From contig JAPLJL010000058.1 in assembly GCA_026388615.1 (NCBI GenBank), positions 1 through 8,124 on the forward strand: a stretch of 8,124 nt of DNA, in the 5' to 3' direction. Within the stretch, counting starts at the first letter, position 1; every line of letters begins with the position of its first letter. The notes beneath the pieces were generated by a model that was given only the letters and a program-made list of their open reading frames with translations, had not been told where the DNA came from and did not search any database. The position numbers were made by a program, and so were the translations under genes. This document shows positions 1 through 6,490 of the stretch, piece by piece. The DNA is from Pseudomonadota bacterium (GTDB lineage: Bacteria > Desulfobacterota > JAPLJL01).

Positions 1-755
1 GAGTCCACCGTCCAGCTGTCCGGGGGAAAATTGGCCGGCATCCCCGCCATGATCGGGAAAAGGGCCTTCTTCTGGGTCTCCGACTCCGGGTCGCAGGCGG
101 CGTCGGCATCGGTGGGCGGATCGTAAAAGCTGTCGCTCACGGGGGCGGAGATGTAATCCGGGTATTTTCCGCCTTCCACCACCGCGTCGATTTCCAGCCC
201 GGGCGAGCCGAGGATTTCCTCCGCCACCCAGGCCTTACCGGTGATGAAAGCGGTCTTGGAATCCGGCCAGGCCCGCTTCCAGGCGTGGAAGATGGTGTCC
301 ACCGGGCGGCCCCGGTCATCATGCGCCCAGGCGAGGCTGATGTCTTTGGTGATCACGGCGCCGGCCGCGTCCCAGCCGAAAACCTGCGCGCTCACGCTGT
401 AGATCCCGGTCTGGGCGGTGCTGGCGGCGGCCAGGACGTTAAGGTGATTCATGTCGGTGGCGGCGATCAGGTAATCCTGGGCGTTGGGATACCAGGTGGC
501 CTGGGAGAGGAAGCGGCGGACGTTGGGCATGAGCCAGTCGCCCTCCTTCCCCGGACCCTTGGCGTCGGCGGCGAGAGAGAGATAGCCAGGGTGGAGGGAA
601 TCGATGGCAATATAGATCAGCCGGCCGGGCGGGGCAGTGCCGTGCCCGCCGCCGGAGGAACAGCCTGGGAACACCAGAGCGAGCCCCGTTACGAGGAAAA
701 GCGCCGTAAAGAAGAAAGCTTGGGATACCCGCGGGATTTTTACCGAATACGGCAT
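1..755 (-). CDS. Secreted type I phosphodiesterase / alkaline phosphatase superfamily protein, 5' part
   Basis: The frame starts at ATG 755 and stays open to the window edge (251 codons seen; the 3' part is missing). An AGGAG ribosome site lies 5 bases upstream. The N-terminus is an export signal: basic start, hydrophobic stretch at about residues 13-30, then FPGC with Cys32. This is an imperfect lipobox, so lipid anchoring is likely but not certain. Next comes LIYIAIDSLHPGYL (residues 46-59), which fits the first metal-binding Asp (D52) of the alkaline phosphatase superfamily. ATDMNH follows at 99-104; its T-x-x-N-H spacing matches the nucleophile Thr and following Asn of nucleotide pyrophosphatase/phosphodiesterases (TFPNH in the family). 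The later Asp/His metal ligands lie outside the window. The inferred role is a periplasmic or surface metal-dependent phosphoesterase with unknown substrate. A sulfatase-like or phosphoglycerol transferase relative is the main alternative. The gene lies 212 bases downstream of the ferredoxin-like gene on the same strand and has its own candidate promoter. Confidence 0.82.
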   Translation of the reverse strand, partial: MPYSVKIPRVSQAFFFTALFLVTGLALVFPGCSSGGGHGTAPPGRLIYIAIDSLHPGYLSLAADAKGPGKEGDWLMPNVRRFLSQATWYPNAQDYLIAATDMNHLNVLAAASTAQTGIYSVSAQVFGWDAAGAVITKDISLAWAHDDRGRPVDTIFHAWKRAWPDSKTAFITGKAWVAEEILGSPGLEIDAVVEGGKYPDYISAPVSDSFYDPPTDADAACDPESETQKKALFPIMAGMPANFPPDSWTVD

Positions 756-782
756 TTGGTCTCCTGGTTGAACAGCGCGACT

Positions 783-812
783 ATTTTATCCCGAAAAATG
801 CAGTTGATCCAA
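783..812 (-). promoter_or_regulatory. Candidate sigma70-type promoter for the phosphodiesterase gene
   Basis: Read on the minus strand, TTGGAT (807-812) and TAAAAT (783-788) are separated by 18 bases. The -10 box matches TATAAT at 5 of 6 positions, while the -35 box keeps only TTG. The -10 lies 27 bases before the ATG, which leaves a short leader holding the AGGAG site. The surrounding 60 bases are AT-rich in a GC-rich window. This is a pattern match only. Confidence 0.4.
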
Positions 813-841
813 ATTTGCCGTCTAAAACAAACGTATTTTTT

Positions 842-937
842 GTAGTTTGCCGATTCATTTATCCCGACAAAGGAGGGACGTGTCCCGTCAAAGGCGGGAT
901 CGGCGGTTTTTAATCGCCCGATAAATCGGGCAACTAC
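842..937. repeat. Nested inverted-repeat element (REP/MITE-like) between two minus-strand genes
   Basis: The outer arms are GTAGTTTGCCGAT (842-854) and ATCGGGCAACTAC (925-937), inverted copies differing at 2 of 13 positions. Inside the right arm is a perfect palindrome, GCCCGATAAATCGGGC (916-931). Inside the left half are two 16-base near-direct repeats, CCCGACAAAGGAGGGA (863-878) and CCCGTCAAAGGCGGGA (884-899), with 14 of 16 identical at a 21-base period. They also fold on each other through ATCCCG/CGGGAT (861-866 with 895-900) and GGGA/TCCC. It lies 31 bases past the end of the ferredoxin-like gene. It could stabilise the 3' end of that mRNA or help stop transcription, but no clean U-tract follows the main stem. 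A non-autonomous dispersed element is the more natural reading. Confidence 0.6.
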
Positions 938-967
938 GCAATATTTAAAAATTCCGGCGGACCGGGA

Positions 968-2068
968 TTACGGGTGGTTCTCGGCCTTGATTTTCCGGAA
1001 GAGGTCCCGGCCGGTGTCGAAAATATGGGAGCGGGCCGGATCCACAGCTTCGAGCCTGACCGCCCCTTTCTTGCAGCCGAGGACGCAGATCCCGCAGCCC
1101 CGGCAGAGCTTTTCATCCACCCGAGCCTTTTTCTCTACCACCTTGATGGCCCCGAAGACGCACCGCTGGGCGCAGGTGCCGCAGCCCGAGCATTCCTCCG
1201 AGAAGCGCGGGAGGAAATTCGCCCGGTTAACCGCCACGGGGTGGTTCCAGCGGATCACCCCCCGGGTCTGGGAGCAGCAGCAGCCGCAGCAGGCGCAGAT
1301 GACCATGTGGTTCGGGTCGCGGAAATTGTCGGTGGTCAGGACCATCCCGAGCTGGGCCATCTCGCGGAGATATTTCTTCGCCTCGGCGGGCTCGACCTTC
1401 CTCCCCCGGCCCTCCCCCTGGAAATAGATCCCGCTCATCCCCATCATCAGGCAGGAGGCTACCGGGAATTTGTCCTGGCACTCCCGAATCCCGAGCTTCT
1501 CGGTGCGGGAGCGGCAGGGGCAGCGGGTCAGGGTCAGGGTCCCCTCCGGGGCCTCGTCCACTACGTCCTCGGCGATCTCGACGTTGATCGCCTCGCTCCG
1601 GGCCCGGATGGTTTCGTTCAACGCGATGGCCCGCATCACCGGGGTTTCCTTGATCCCGCCCTCGTAATACCGGAAGAAGCCGTCCCGGATGAAATACTCC
1701 TGGTAAAGCCGGGCGGAAAGCAGGGCGAGGTCGCTTTTTCCCTCATCCAGCATCAGGGCATTAATCATGTTGGCGATCAGGGGCAGGGCGTAGCCCTCGC
1801 CGATCCGGTTGATCAGGTAGGCGTCCGCGAGCCGGCGAAGGGCGGTTTCCACCCGGTCCGGTGACAGACCGAGCTCCCCCGCGACCTGCGCGGAACTCTT
1901 CAGGCGGGGCAGGATATCGAGGGCAGCCACAATCTCGGCCTCCGCGGCGGGAAAGCAGGCCTCCAGGTACTGGAGAAAGGCGGGGGAGTAATCATCCCCC
2001 TTCCGGGGACAGCGCATCGGGAGCTCGTCCCACTTTTTCGCGATCCGCCGATAAGGTGATTCGCTCAT
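968..2068 (-). CDS. Cysteine-rich 4Fe-4S ferredoxin-like protein with N-terminal winged-helix-like region
   Basis: 366 residues, probably a cytoplasmic iron-sulfur electron carrier or redox-responsive protein; partner unknown. From N to C: a helix-turn-helix-like segment at about 45-95 (AQVAGELGLSPDRVETALRR is the helical core); a helical middle; a first Cys set C183, C185, C197, C206 beginning CPCR; a dense cluster CACCGCCC (C258, C260, C261, C263-265); then two CxxCxxCxxxC sets (C293/296/299/303 and C322/325/328/332) typical of a 2[4Fe-4S] ferredoxin domain. The position usually occupied by Pro after the fourth Cys is Val in the first set and Lys in the second. ATG 2068 is preferred over a TTG start at 2113 because GGAGG lies just before it. 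The gene seems to stand alone. The ferredoxin domain is certain; the roles of the wHTH-like region and the CACCGCCC cluster are inference. No transmembrane segment or signal peptide is visible. Confidence 0.88.
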   Translation of the reverse strand: MSESPYRRIAKKWDELPMRCPRKGDDYSPAFLQYLEACFPAAEAEIVAALDILPRLKSSAQVAGELGLSPDRVETALRRLADAYLINRIGEGYALPLIANMINALMLDEGKSDLALLSARLYQEYFIRDGFFRYYEGGIKETPVMRAIALNETIRARSEAINVEIAEDVVDEAPEGTLTLTRCPCRSRTEKLGIRECQDKFPVASCLMMGMSGIYFQGEGRGRKVEPAEAKKYLREMAQLGMVLTTDNFRDPNHMVICACCGCCCSQTRGVIRWNHPVAVNRANFLPRFSEECSGCGTCAQRCVFGAIKVVEKKARVDEKLCRGCGICVLGCKKGAVRLEAVDPARSHIFDTGRDLFRKIKAENHP

Positions 2069-2072
2069 GCGG

Positions 2073-2077
2073 CCTCC
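2073..2077 (-). promoter_or_regulatory. Ribosome binding site choosing the ferredoxin-like gene start
   Basis: GGAGG on the minus strand ends 4 bases before ATG 2068. The frame also stays open to a TTG at 2113, which has only a weak AGGA ahead of it. The strong site argues for the shorter, 366-residue protein. Confidence 0.7.
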
Positions 2078-2146
2078 ATTGGTTTCCGGGTTTAAAGTCA
2101 GTTCCGGAATCAAAGTTGTCCTAATAAATCGTGATTAGTCATAACC

Positions 2147-2250
2147 GAGATTGCTTCGTCGCCTTGGCTTCTCGCAATGACAAACAAGAACGTCATTGCG
2201 GTGAGCTGAAATCCTGAGCTCTGCGAAAGGACCGAGGGCGTGGCGATCCC
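2147..2250. repeat. Composite intergenic repeat of the GTCATTGCGA...GAAGCAATCTC type
   Basis: The left half, read on the minus strand, is GTCATTGCGAGAAGCCAAGG (2162-2181) running on through CGACGAAGCAATCTC to 2147. The right half restarts on the plus strand with GTCATTGCGGTGAGC (2192-2206). The two copies therefore face each other, giving a perfect 9-bp stem CGCAATGAC/GTCATTGCG (2173-2181, 2192-2200) around a 10-base loop. The right half continues as ATCCTGAGCTCTGCGAAAGG (2211-2230) and ends GGCGTGGCGATCCC, resembling a second repeat type (TCCTGAGC...GCGAAGGA). From memory, both types recur in intergenic DNA of many environmental bacteria. The copy count in this genome cannot be seen here. 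Confidence 0.7.
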
Positions 2251-2382
2251 AAAATCAAATCTCTCAATGTAATAATCGTCGAAAATCATTCCCAAATTTG
2301 GATATGTACGCTCCGGAATATTTTACCCGATTCCGGCGAATCAGATGTTTTTCTTCGGTACCCCGGCTGATTTCCGCGCCGC

Positions 2383-3216
2383 TCAGGGTGATTCGTCCGA
2401 TGTGATTTCGACCGAAGTGTCCGGGTTCGGGTCGCCCCGGGGGTCGATGACCGTGTCTGCCGCCATCTCCACCCGGAGGGGGATCACCCCCGCACCCAGG
2501 CAGAGCTCGTGGTGGTTGTCCTGGTCGGAAAGATCGCCGAGCGCGAAGGGGACTAAGGTTTCTTCCGCGCCGGTGGCATTGAGGACGGTGACCCGGTAAC
2601 GCTCCCGCTCGGGGTCCCCGAGCTCCTGGCCCGAAAGGGCGAGCACCCCTCCCGCCCAGGTCACCTGCACCACCGTCGCGGTGGGCGCCCCGGGGCAGTC
2701 CCCTCCCGAAGCGAGAACCTCGGCCCAGACCAGGAAAGGGCCGGCGGAGAGGGGGGTAATGCCGGTGAAGGCCGACCCATCGAAATCAAAGGCTTCCCCG
2801 CCGGCGCCGGGCGCGGTCAGGAGCGGCCCCGTGATCTCGAGCCGGGCGGGCGGGTCGCCGGGATCATCCCCGAACTCCCCGATCAGAAGGATCGTCCGTC
2901 TTTCGTGGGCTTTGGTGGCGGGGGCGGGGGTGGCGCAGACCGGCACCCGGGCGGCCCCGCCCGCGGTGACGATTCGGAAATCCCCCGGGTCAATACTGGC
3001 CGGATCGATCCGGCGCGAGAAGACCACCGGCATCCCGTCCTGGCCGGCCGCGCCCGGACAGAGGAAACCGGCGGCGGCGGGGAGGGCGTTATCCAATCCG
3101 AAAAATACCGAGAGAATCCGGGGCTGATTTTCCGGCGGATTCCCGCCCGTCCCGGAGCAGGAAACCGCGAAAAGCAGGGCGGCCGGAAACCAGGGGAATT
3201 TAGGCGTGGTTTTCAT
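2383..3216 (-). CDS. Hypothetical lipoprotein with Ig-like region
   Basis: 277 residues; I do not recognise a named family. The N-terminus is a lipoprotein signal: basic MKTTPK, hydrophobic WFPAALLFAVS, then lipidated Cys20. Ser follows the Cys, which favours outer-membrane sorting by the Lol rule. Residues about 33-130 contain GMPVVFSRRIDPASIDPGDF and LLIGEFGDDPGDPPARLEIT, a pattern close to bacterial Ig-like (SbsA/Big_5-type) domains, where 'v.FS..idp.si...f' marks the early strands. The C-terminal half (about 158-277) looks like a second beta-rich domain. Cysteines at 53, 94, 174 and 239 could form periplasmic disulfides. ATG 3216 is supported by the signal peptide, though no good ribosome site precedes it. 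TATGAT (3230-3235, minus strand) is a possible -10 box. It is divergent from the efflux operon; that could mean shared control but proves no shared function. Confidence 0.78.
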   Translation of the reverse strand: MKTTPKFPWFPAALLFAVSCSGTGGNPPENQPRILSVFFGLDNALPAAAGFLCPGAAGQDGMPVVFSRRIDPASIDPGDFRIVTAGGAARVPVCATPAPATKAHERRTILLIGEFGDDPGDPPARLEITGPLLTAPGAGGEAFDFDGSAFTGITPLSAGPFLVWAEVLASGGDCPGAPTATVVQVTWAGGVLALSGQELGDPERERYRVTVLNATGAEETLVPFALGDLSDQDNHHELCLGAGVIPLRVEMAADTVIDPRGDPNPDTSVEITSDESP

Positions 3217-3217
3217 T

Positions 3218-3320
3218 CAGGTATTTTCAATCATAACTATGGGACCTGTAAACCAAATCCGGGAAAAAAGCTCTAATCAGGTAGTGCATAATCAGGCGGG
3301 TCCAAGTGCATAGTTACCTG
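3218..3320. promoter_or_regulatory. Possible operator: repeated CAGGTA half-sites in the divergent promoter region
   Basis: CAGGTA occurs at 3218-3223 and 3278-3283, and inverted as TACCTG at 3315-3320; ACCTG also occurs at 3244-3248. The 3278 and 3315 copies form an inverted pair, and each has a GTGCAT nearby (3284-3289 and 3306-3311). The cluster lies in the 156-base gap between the divergent lipoprotein and efflux operon. No regulator gene is present in the window, so any binding protein is unknown. Chance recurrence of a 6-mer is possible. Confidence 0.3.
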
Positions 3321-3340
3321 CTTCTGGCTAGAATTAAAAT
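3314..3340 (+). promoter_or_regulatory. Weak candidate promoter of the efflux operon
   Basis: TTACCT (3314-3319) and TAAAAT (3335-3340) are spaced 15 bases apart in an AT-rich patch, 32 bases before the adaptor start. The -10 box matches 5 of 6 consensus positions; the -35 is poor and the spacer short. TAGAAT at 3329-3334 is an alternative -10. The right-hand TACCTG half-site overlaps the proposed -35, where a repressor could act. Confidence 0.25.
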
Positions 3341-3372
3341 AATAACTCCCTGGAATAACGCGGAGCGGATGA

Positions 3373-4629
3373 ATGCAGAATAAAAAGAAGGTAGCCTGGA
3401 TCGTGGGGATCGCCATTCTTCTGATCGGGGCGGTGGTCTTGATCTGGGTCCTCGAGAGCGGGAAAAAATCCGATCTTCATTTTGAGACAGCCGCGGTCGA
3501 CCGGGGGCCCATCATCGCCAAGGTGACGGCCAGCGGGACACTTTCCGCCCTGGTCGACGTGCTGGTGGGCAGTCAGGTCTCCGGCCGGATCAAGGAGATC
3601 CTGGTGGACTTCAACTCCCCCGTGAAGAAGGGCGAGCTGATCGCCCGGATCGATCCCCAGCTCTTCCAGGCCGCGCTCGACCAGACCAAGGCCAACTTCA
3701 TGGCGGCCCAGGGCGACCTGACCAGCAGCAAGGTGAAGGCGCTCGATGCCGGGCGCCAGCTCAAGCGGGCGCAGGACCTGGCCGAGAAGAAGCTGATCGC
3801 CCAGGCCGACCTGGATACGGCCCAGGCCAATTCCGACATGGCCCGGGCGCAGGTGGAAGCGGCGAAGGGAAGAGTGGAACAGGCGCGGGCGTCCCTCCAC
3901 CAGGCCGAGGTGAACCTGGCCTATACGGACATTTATTCGCCGATCAGCGGGGTGGTGATCTCCCGGAGCGTGGACGTCGGGCAGACGGTGGCGGCCTCGC
4001 TCCAGGCCCCCACGCTTTTCGAAATCGCCGAGGATCTCCGAAAAATGCAGGTGGACACCTCCGTGGGCGAGGCCGATATCGGCAGGCTCCAGCCGGGGAT
4101 GAAAGCCACCTTTTCCGTCGACGCGTACCCGGCGGTGAAATTCAGCGGGACCATCCGGCAGATCCGGAACGCGCCCCAGACCTTGCAGAATGTCGTTACC
4201 TACGACACCGTGATCGACGTGGAAAACCCCGACCTCAAGCTCAAGCCCGGGATGACGGCGAACGTGACCTTTATCGTGGCGGAGAAGGAAAATGTCCTGC
4301 GGGTACCCAGTGCCGCCCTGCGTTTTCATCCCCCTTCCGAGCTGATCGCCAACGGGAAGGCCGGCAACGGGGATAAATCCCAGCCCGGACCGGGGCTGAA
4401 CAAAAACGGAAAGAACCCAACCGGGGCCGAGCCGCGCGACCGCCGGACCGTGTGGGTGGATAACGGCGGCACGCCCCGCCCCGTCCCGATCAAGACCGGG
4501 ATAACCGACGGTTCCTTGACCGAAATTGTGGAAGGTGAGCTCAAGGAAGGCGATAAATTAATCACCGACGCCACCAGCTCCACCACCACCAAGTCCGGCG
4601 GCGCCCCCAACCCCTTCCGCATGCATTGA
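3373..4629 (+). CDS. macA: MacA-like periplasmic adaptor (membrane fusion) subunit of a tripartite ABC pump
   Basis: 418 residues. It links an inner-membrane MacB-type transporter to a TolC-type outer-membrane channel across the periplasm. It starts with a cytoplasmic basic tip and one membrane anchor (about 7-27, no lipobox). Then come a first half-lipoyl segment (about 53-95, ASGTLSALVDVLVGSQVSGR), an alpha-helical hairpin rich in Gln/Ala/Lys (about 97-182) that should contact the channel, a second lipoyl half (YSPISGVVISRSVDVGQTV, 188-206), a beta-barrel domain (about 222-302) and a membrane-proximal domain (about 305-400). TFSVDAYPAVKFSGTIRQIR and NPDLKLKPGMTANVTF are typical of MacA rather than of RND adaptors. 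GGAG lies 7 bases before ATG 3373. The stretch at about 325-357 is low-complexity Gly/Asn/Lys/Pro, probably a flexible loop. It is the first gene of the operon, with 14 bases to the ATPase start. The transported substrate cannot be told from sequence. Confidence 0.92.
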   Translation: MQNKKKVAWIVGIAILLIGAVVLIWVLESGKKSDLHFETAAVDRGPIIAKVTASGTLSALVDVLVGSQVSGRIKEILVDFNSPVKKGELIARIDPQLFQAALDQTKANFMAAQGDLTSSKVKALDAGRQLKRAQDLAEKKLIAQADLDTAQANSDMARAQVEAAKGRVEQARASLHQAEVNLAYTDIYSPISGVVISRSVDVGQTVAASLQAPTLFEIAEDLRKMQVDTSVGEADIGRLQPGMKATFSVDAYPAVKFSGTIRQIRNAPQTLQNVVTYDTVIDVENPDLKLKPGMTANVTFIVAEKENVLRVPSAALRFHPPSELIANGKAGNGDKSQPGPGLNKNGKNPTGAEPRDRRTVWVDNGGTPRPVPIKTGITDGSLTEIVEGELKEGDKLITDATSSTTTKSGGAPNPFRMH

Positions 4630-4632
4630 AAA

Positions 4633-4637
4633 AGGGG
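4633..4637 (+). promoter_or_regulatory. Ribosome binding site choosing the ATPase start
   Basis: AGGGG (within AAGGGG) ends 6 bases before ATG 4644. The frame also opens at TTG 4626, overlapping the adaptor stop, but that codon has no ribosome site of its own. ATG 4644 is therefore preferred. Confidence 0.65.
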
Positions 4638-4643
4638 ATCACC

Positions 4644-5264
4644 ATGGCCGCCTCGGAAGCCATCCTCCGGCTCGAAAGCGTCACCAAAACCTATCAGATG
4701 GGGGACGTGAGCGTCCCCGCGTTGGTGGAGGTTTCCCTGACCATAGACGAGGGGGACTTTGTCGCCATCATGGGGGCCTCGGGGTCGGGGAAATCCACGC
4801 TGATGAACATCCTCGGCTGCCTGGACCGCCCCACCTCCGGCCGCTATTTTCTCGCCGGCCGGGATGTTTCCCGTCTCGATCGGGACACCCTGGCCGAGAT
4901 TCGCAACCATACCATCGGCTTCGTCTTCCAAAATTTTAACCTTCTGGCCCGCACCAGCGCCCTCGAGAATGTCGAGCTGCCCCTGGTTTACGGAGGCCTG
5001 CCCACCCGCGATCGGCAGGCCCGGGCCCGGGAGGCGCTGGCGCGGGTGGGGCTCGCGGACCGGGTCGCGCACCATTCCAACCAGATGTCAGGCGGGCAGC
5101 AGCAGCGGGTGGCAATCGCCCGGGCCATGGTTTCCCAGCCGAAAATCATCCTGGCCGACGAGCCCACCGGGAATCTCGATTCCCGCACCAGCCAGGAGAT
5201 CATCGCCCTGCTCCAGGCCCAAATCGGGGCTCAGCTTCCGAGCCCGGAGGCCGCGATCATATGA
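4644..5264 (+). CDS. MacB/LolD-type ABC transporter ATP-binding protein, C-terminally shortened (no H-loop)
   Basis: 206 residues; the ATPase that would energise the adjacent permease. Visible motifs: Walker A GASGSGKS (44-51), Q-loop Gln96 in FVFQNFNLL, signature MSGGQQQR (148-155), Walker B IILADEP (168-174, E173 as catalytic base) and D-loop NLDS (177-180). LVYGGLP and the SGGQQQRVAIARA run are typical of the MacB/LolD branch. Oddity: the family normally continues about 40-50 residues past the D-loop, through a strand ending in VTHD/E (the switch His) and a DGxI motif. Here the chain goes from EIIALLQ straight to AQIGAQLPSPEAAII and stops. The tail resembles what usually follows the DG motif, so an in-frame loss of roughly 30 codons is my reading. 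The TGA overlaps the permease ATG (ATGA at 5261-5264), implying translational coupling. Motif identity is certain; activity is doubtful. Confidence 0.9.
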   Translation: MAASEAILRLESVTKTYQMGDVSVPALVEVSLTIDEGDFVAIMGASGSGKSTLMNILGCLDRPTSGRYFLAGRDVSRLDRDTLAEIRNHTIGFVFQNFNLLARTSALENVELPLVYGGLPTRDRQARAREALARVGLADRVAHHSNQMSGGQQQRVAIARAMVSQPKIILADEPTGNLDSRTSQEIIALLQAQIGAQLPSPEAAII

Positions 5265-6490
5265 ACCCGGCCCAGACCTTCCGCGTGGCCCTTCGGGCCC
5301 TGATCCGCAACAAGATGCGGTCGTTCCTGACCGCCCTGGGAGTAATCATCGGGGTGGCGGCGGTGATCGCGATGGTGGCTATCGGCGAAGGGGCCAAGGC
5401 CCGGGTGGCGGAATCCTTCTCCTCCATGGGTTCCAACCTGCTGATTGTCATGTCGGGCTCGACCACGCGGGGGGGCGCCTTCGGGGGCTTCGGCTCCATG
5501 CCTACGATCACCTGGGACGACCTGAAGGCCGTCCAGACCGAGGTGCCCGCGGTCCGGACCGCGACCGCCGAGCTGAGGACCACCGTCCAGGTCCAGAGCG
5601 AGGACCAGAACTGGGCCACGATGGTGATCGGCACCACCCCGGAGTATTTCGAGGTGCGCAGCTGGTCCCTGGCCCGGGGTTCCGGTTTTACCCAATCCGA
5701 CGTGGAGGGGGGCAACAAGGTAGCCATCCTGGGACAGACGGTGGTGGACAAGCTCTTCGGGTCTTATTCCGATCCGGTCGGGCAGTCGGTCCGGATCAAG
5801 AACGTGCCTTTCCAGGTCATCGGGGTTTTGGCGAAAAAGGGCCAGTCCCAGATGGGCCAGGACAATGACGACACCCTCATCATCCCCCAGACCACCTTCC
5901 AGGCCAAGATCCGCGGGGGCCTGCAGAAATATATCCAGGGCATCATCATGGTCAGCGCCGTTTCCACCGAGGACACCCCCAAGGCCCAGACCCAGATCAC
6001 CGATCTCCTCCGCGACCGGCATCATCTGCAGGCCGACGCGGACAATGACTTTTCCATCCGGAACCTGACCGAGCTGGCGAGCGCGATGCAGGCCGGGGTC
6101 AGCACCATTACCACCCTGCTCGCCGCCATTGCCGCCGTCTCGCTCCTGGTGGGCGGGATCGGGATCATGAACATCATGCTGGTCAGCGTCACCGAGCGGA
6201 CCCGGGAGATCGGCATCCGGATGGCGGTGGGAGCCAAGTCTCGCCACATCCTCGCCCAGTTCCTGGTCGAGGCCCTGGTTCTGTCGATGGCGGGGGGGTT
6301 GATCGGGGTGGGACTTGGCGTTTTGGCCGCGCAGCGCCTGGCCTCCGCCTTCGGATGGCCGATGCAGATCCGGCTCGATATCGTCCTGATCTCGGTTATC
6401 TTCAGTGCCTTGGTCGGGGTTGTTTTCGGTCTTTATCCGGCCCGCAAGGCTTCCCGGCTCGATCCGATCGAGGCCCTGAGATTCGAATGA
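5261..6490 (+). CDS. macB: MacB-type ABC transporter permease (FtsX-like), separate from its ATPase
   Basis: 409 residues, full length for the stand-alone permease. Four membrane segments are visible: about 21-41 (FLTALGVIIGVAAVIAMVA), 284-308, 333-357 and 371-392. A large periplasmic domain lies between the first and second (about 45-280). ALRALIRNKMRSFLTALGVI at the start, GGIGIMNIMLVSVTERTREI at 298-317 and LYPARKASRLDPIEALR at the end are hallmark MacB/FtsX motifs. In this type VII ABC family the protein works by transmitting ATP-driven movement to the periplasm rather than by a classical membrane channel. E. coli MacB carries ATPase and permease in one chain; here they are split, as in many other bacteria. 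GGAGG (5246-5250), lying in the last codons of the ATPase gene, ends 10 bases before ATG 5261. The TGA overlaps the ATG of the 21-codon frame at 6487. Confidence 0.93.
   Translation: MNPAQTFRVALRALIRNKMRSFLTALGVIIGVAAVIAMVAIGEGAKARVAESFSSMGSNLLIVMSGSTTRGGAFGGFGSMPTITWDDLKAVQTEVPAVRTATAELRTTVQVQSEDQNWATMVIGTTPEYFEVRSWSLARGSGFTQSDVEGGNKVAILGQTVVDKLFGSYSDPVGQSVRIKNVPFQVIGVLAKKGQSQMGQDNDDTLIIPQTTFQAKIRGGLQKYIQGIIMVSAVSTEDTPKAQTQITDLLRDRHHLQADADNDFSIRNLTELASAMQAGVSTITTLLAAIAAVSLLVGGIGIMNIMLVSVTERTREIGIRMAVGAKSRHILAQFLVEALVLSMAGGLIGVGLGVLAAQRLASAFGWPMQIRLDIVLISVIFSALVGVVFGLYPARKASRLDPIEALRFE

Larger units (their letters stand above)
2069..2382. other. Intergenic region of 314 bases, mostly occupied by a dispersed repeat
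   Basis: This stretch lies upstream of the ferredoxin-like gene and downstream of the lipoprotein gene, both on the minus strand. About 100 bases (2147-2250) belong to the composite repeat listed separately. The rest is AT-rich relative to the flanks. The small frames across it have no domain, signal or ribosome site. Past the lipoprotein stop there is only a 5-bp stem (GATTC 2329-2333 with GAATC 2338-2342) without a T-run, too weak to call a terminator. I found no convincing promoter for the ferredoxin-like gene. Confidence 0.6.

Noticed and set aside
285..845. 186-codon plus-strand frame near the left edge
   Set aside because: It overlaps the minus-strand phosphodiesterase, which has a signal peptide, ribosome site and family motifs; this frame has none.
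916..931. Perfect palindrome considered as an intrinsic terminator of the ferredoxin-like gene
   Set aside because: No T-run follows the stem in the transcribed direction, and the palindrome is part of a larger inverted-repeat unit.
974..1864. 296-codon plus-strand frame opposite the ferredoxin-like gene
   Set aside because: The minus-strand protein carries clear ferredoxin cysteine motifs; this frame has only low-complexity Gly/Ala/Pro/Leu sequence.
2110..2295. 61-codon minus-strand frame upstream of the ferredoxin-like gene
   Set aside because: It is read through the dispersed repeat, and no ribosome site or domain is seen.
3334..4329. 331-codon minus-strand frame opposite the adaptor
   Set aside because: Shadow of the MacA-like gene, with His/Gly/Leu-rich composition, no motif and no ribosome site.
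4864..5868. Plus-strand frame spanning the ATPase-permease junction, tested as a frameshift continuation of the ATPase
   Set aside because: Its translation past 5215 contains no VTH or DGxI motif and no permease motifs, so a simple frameshift does not restore the missing ATPase end.
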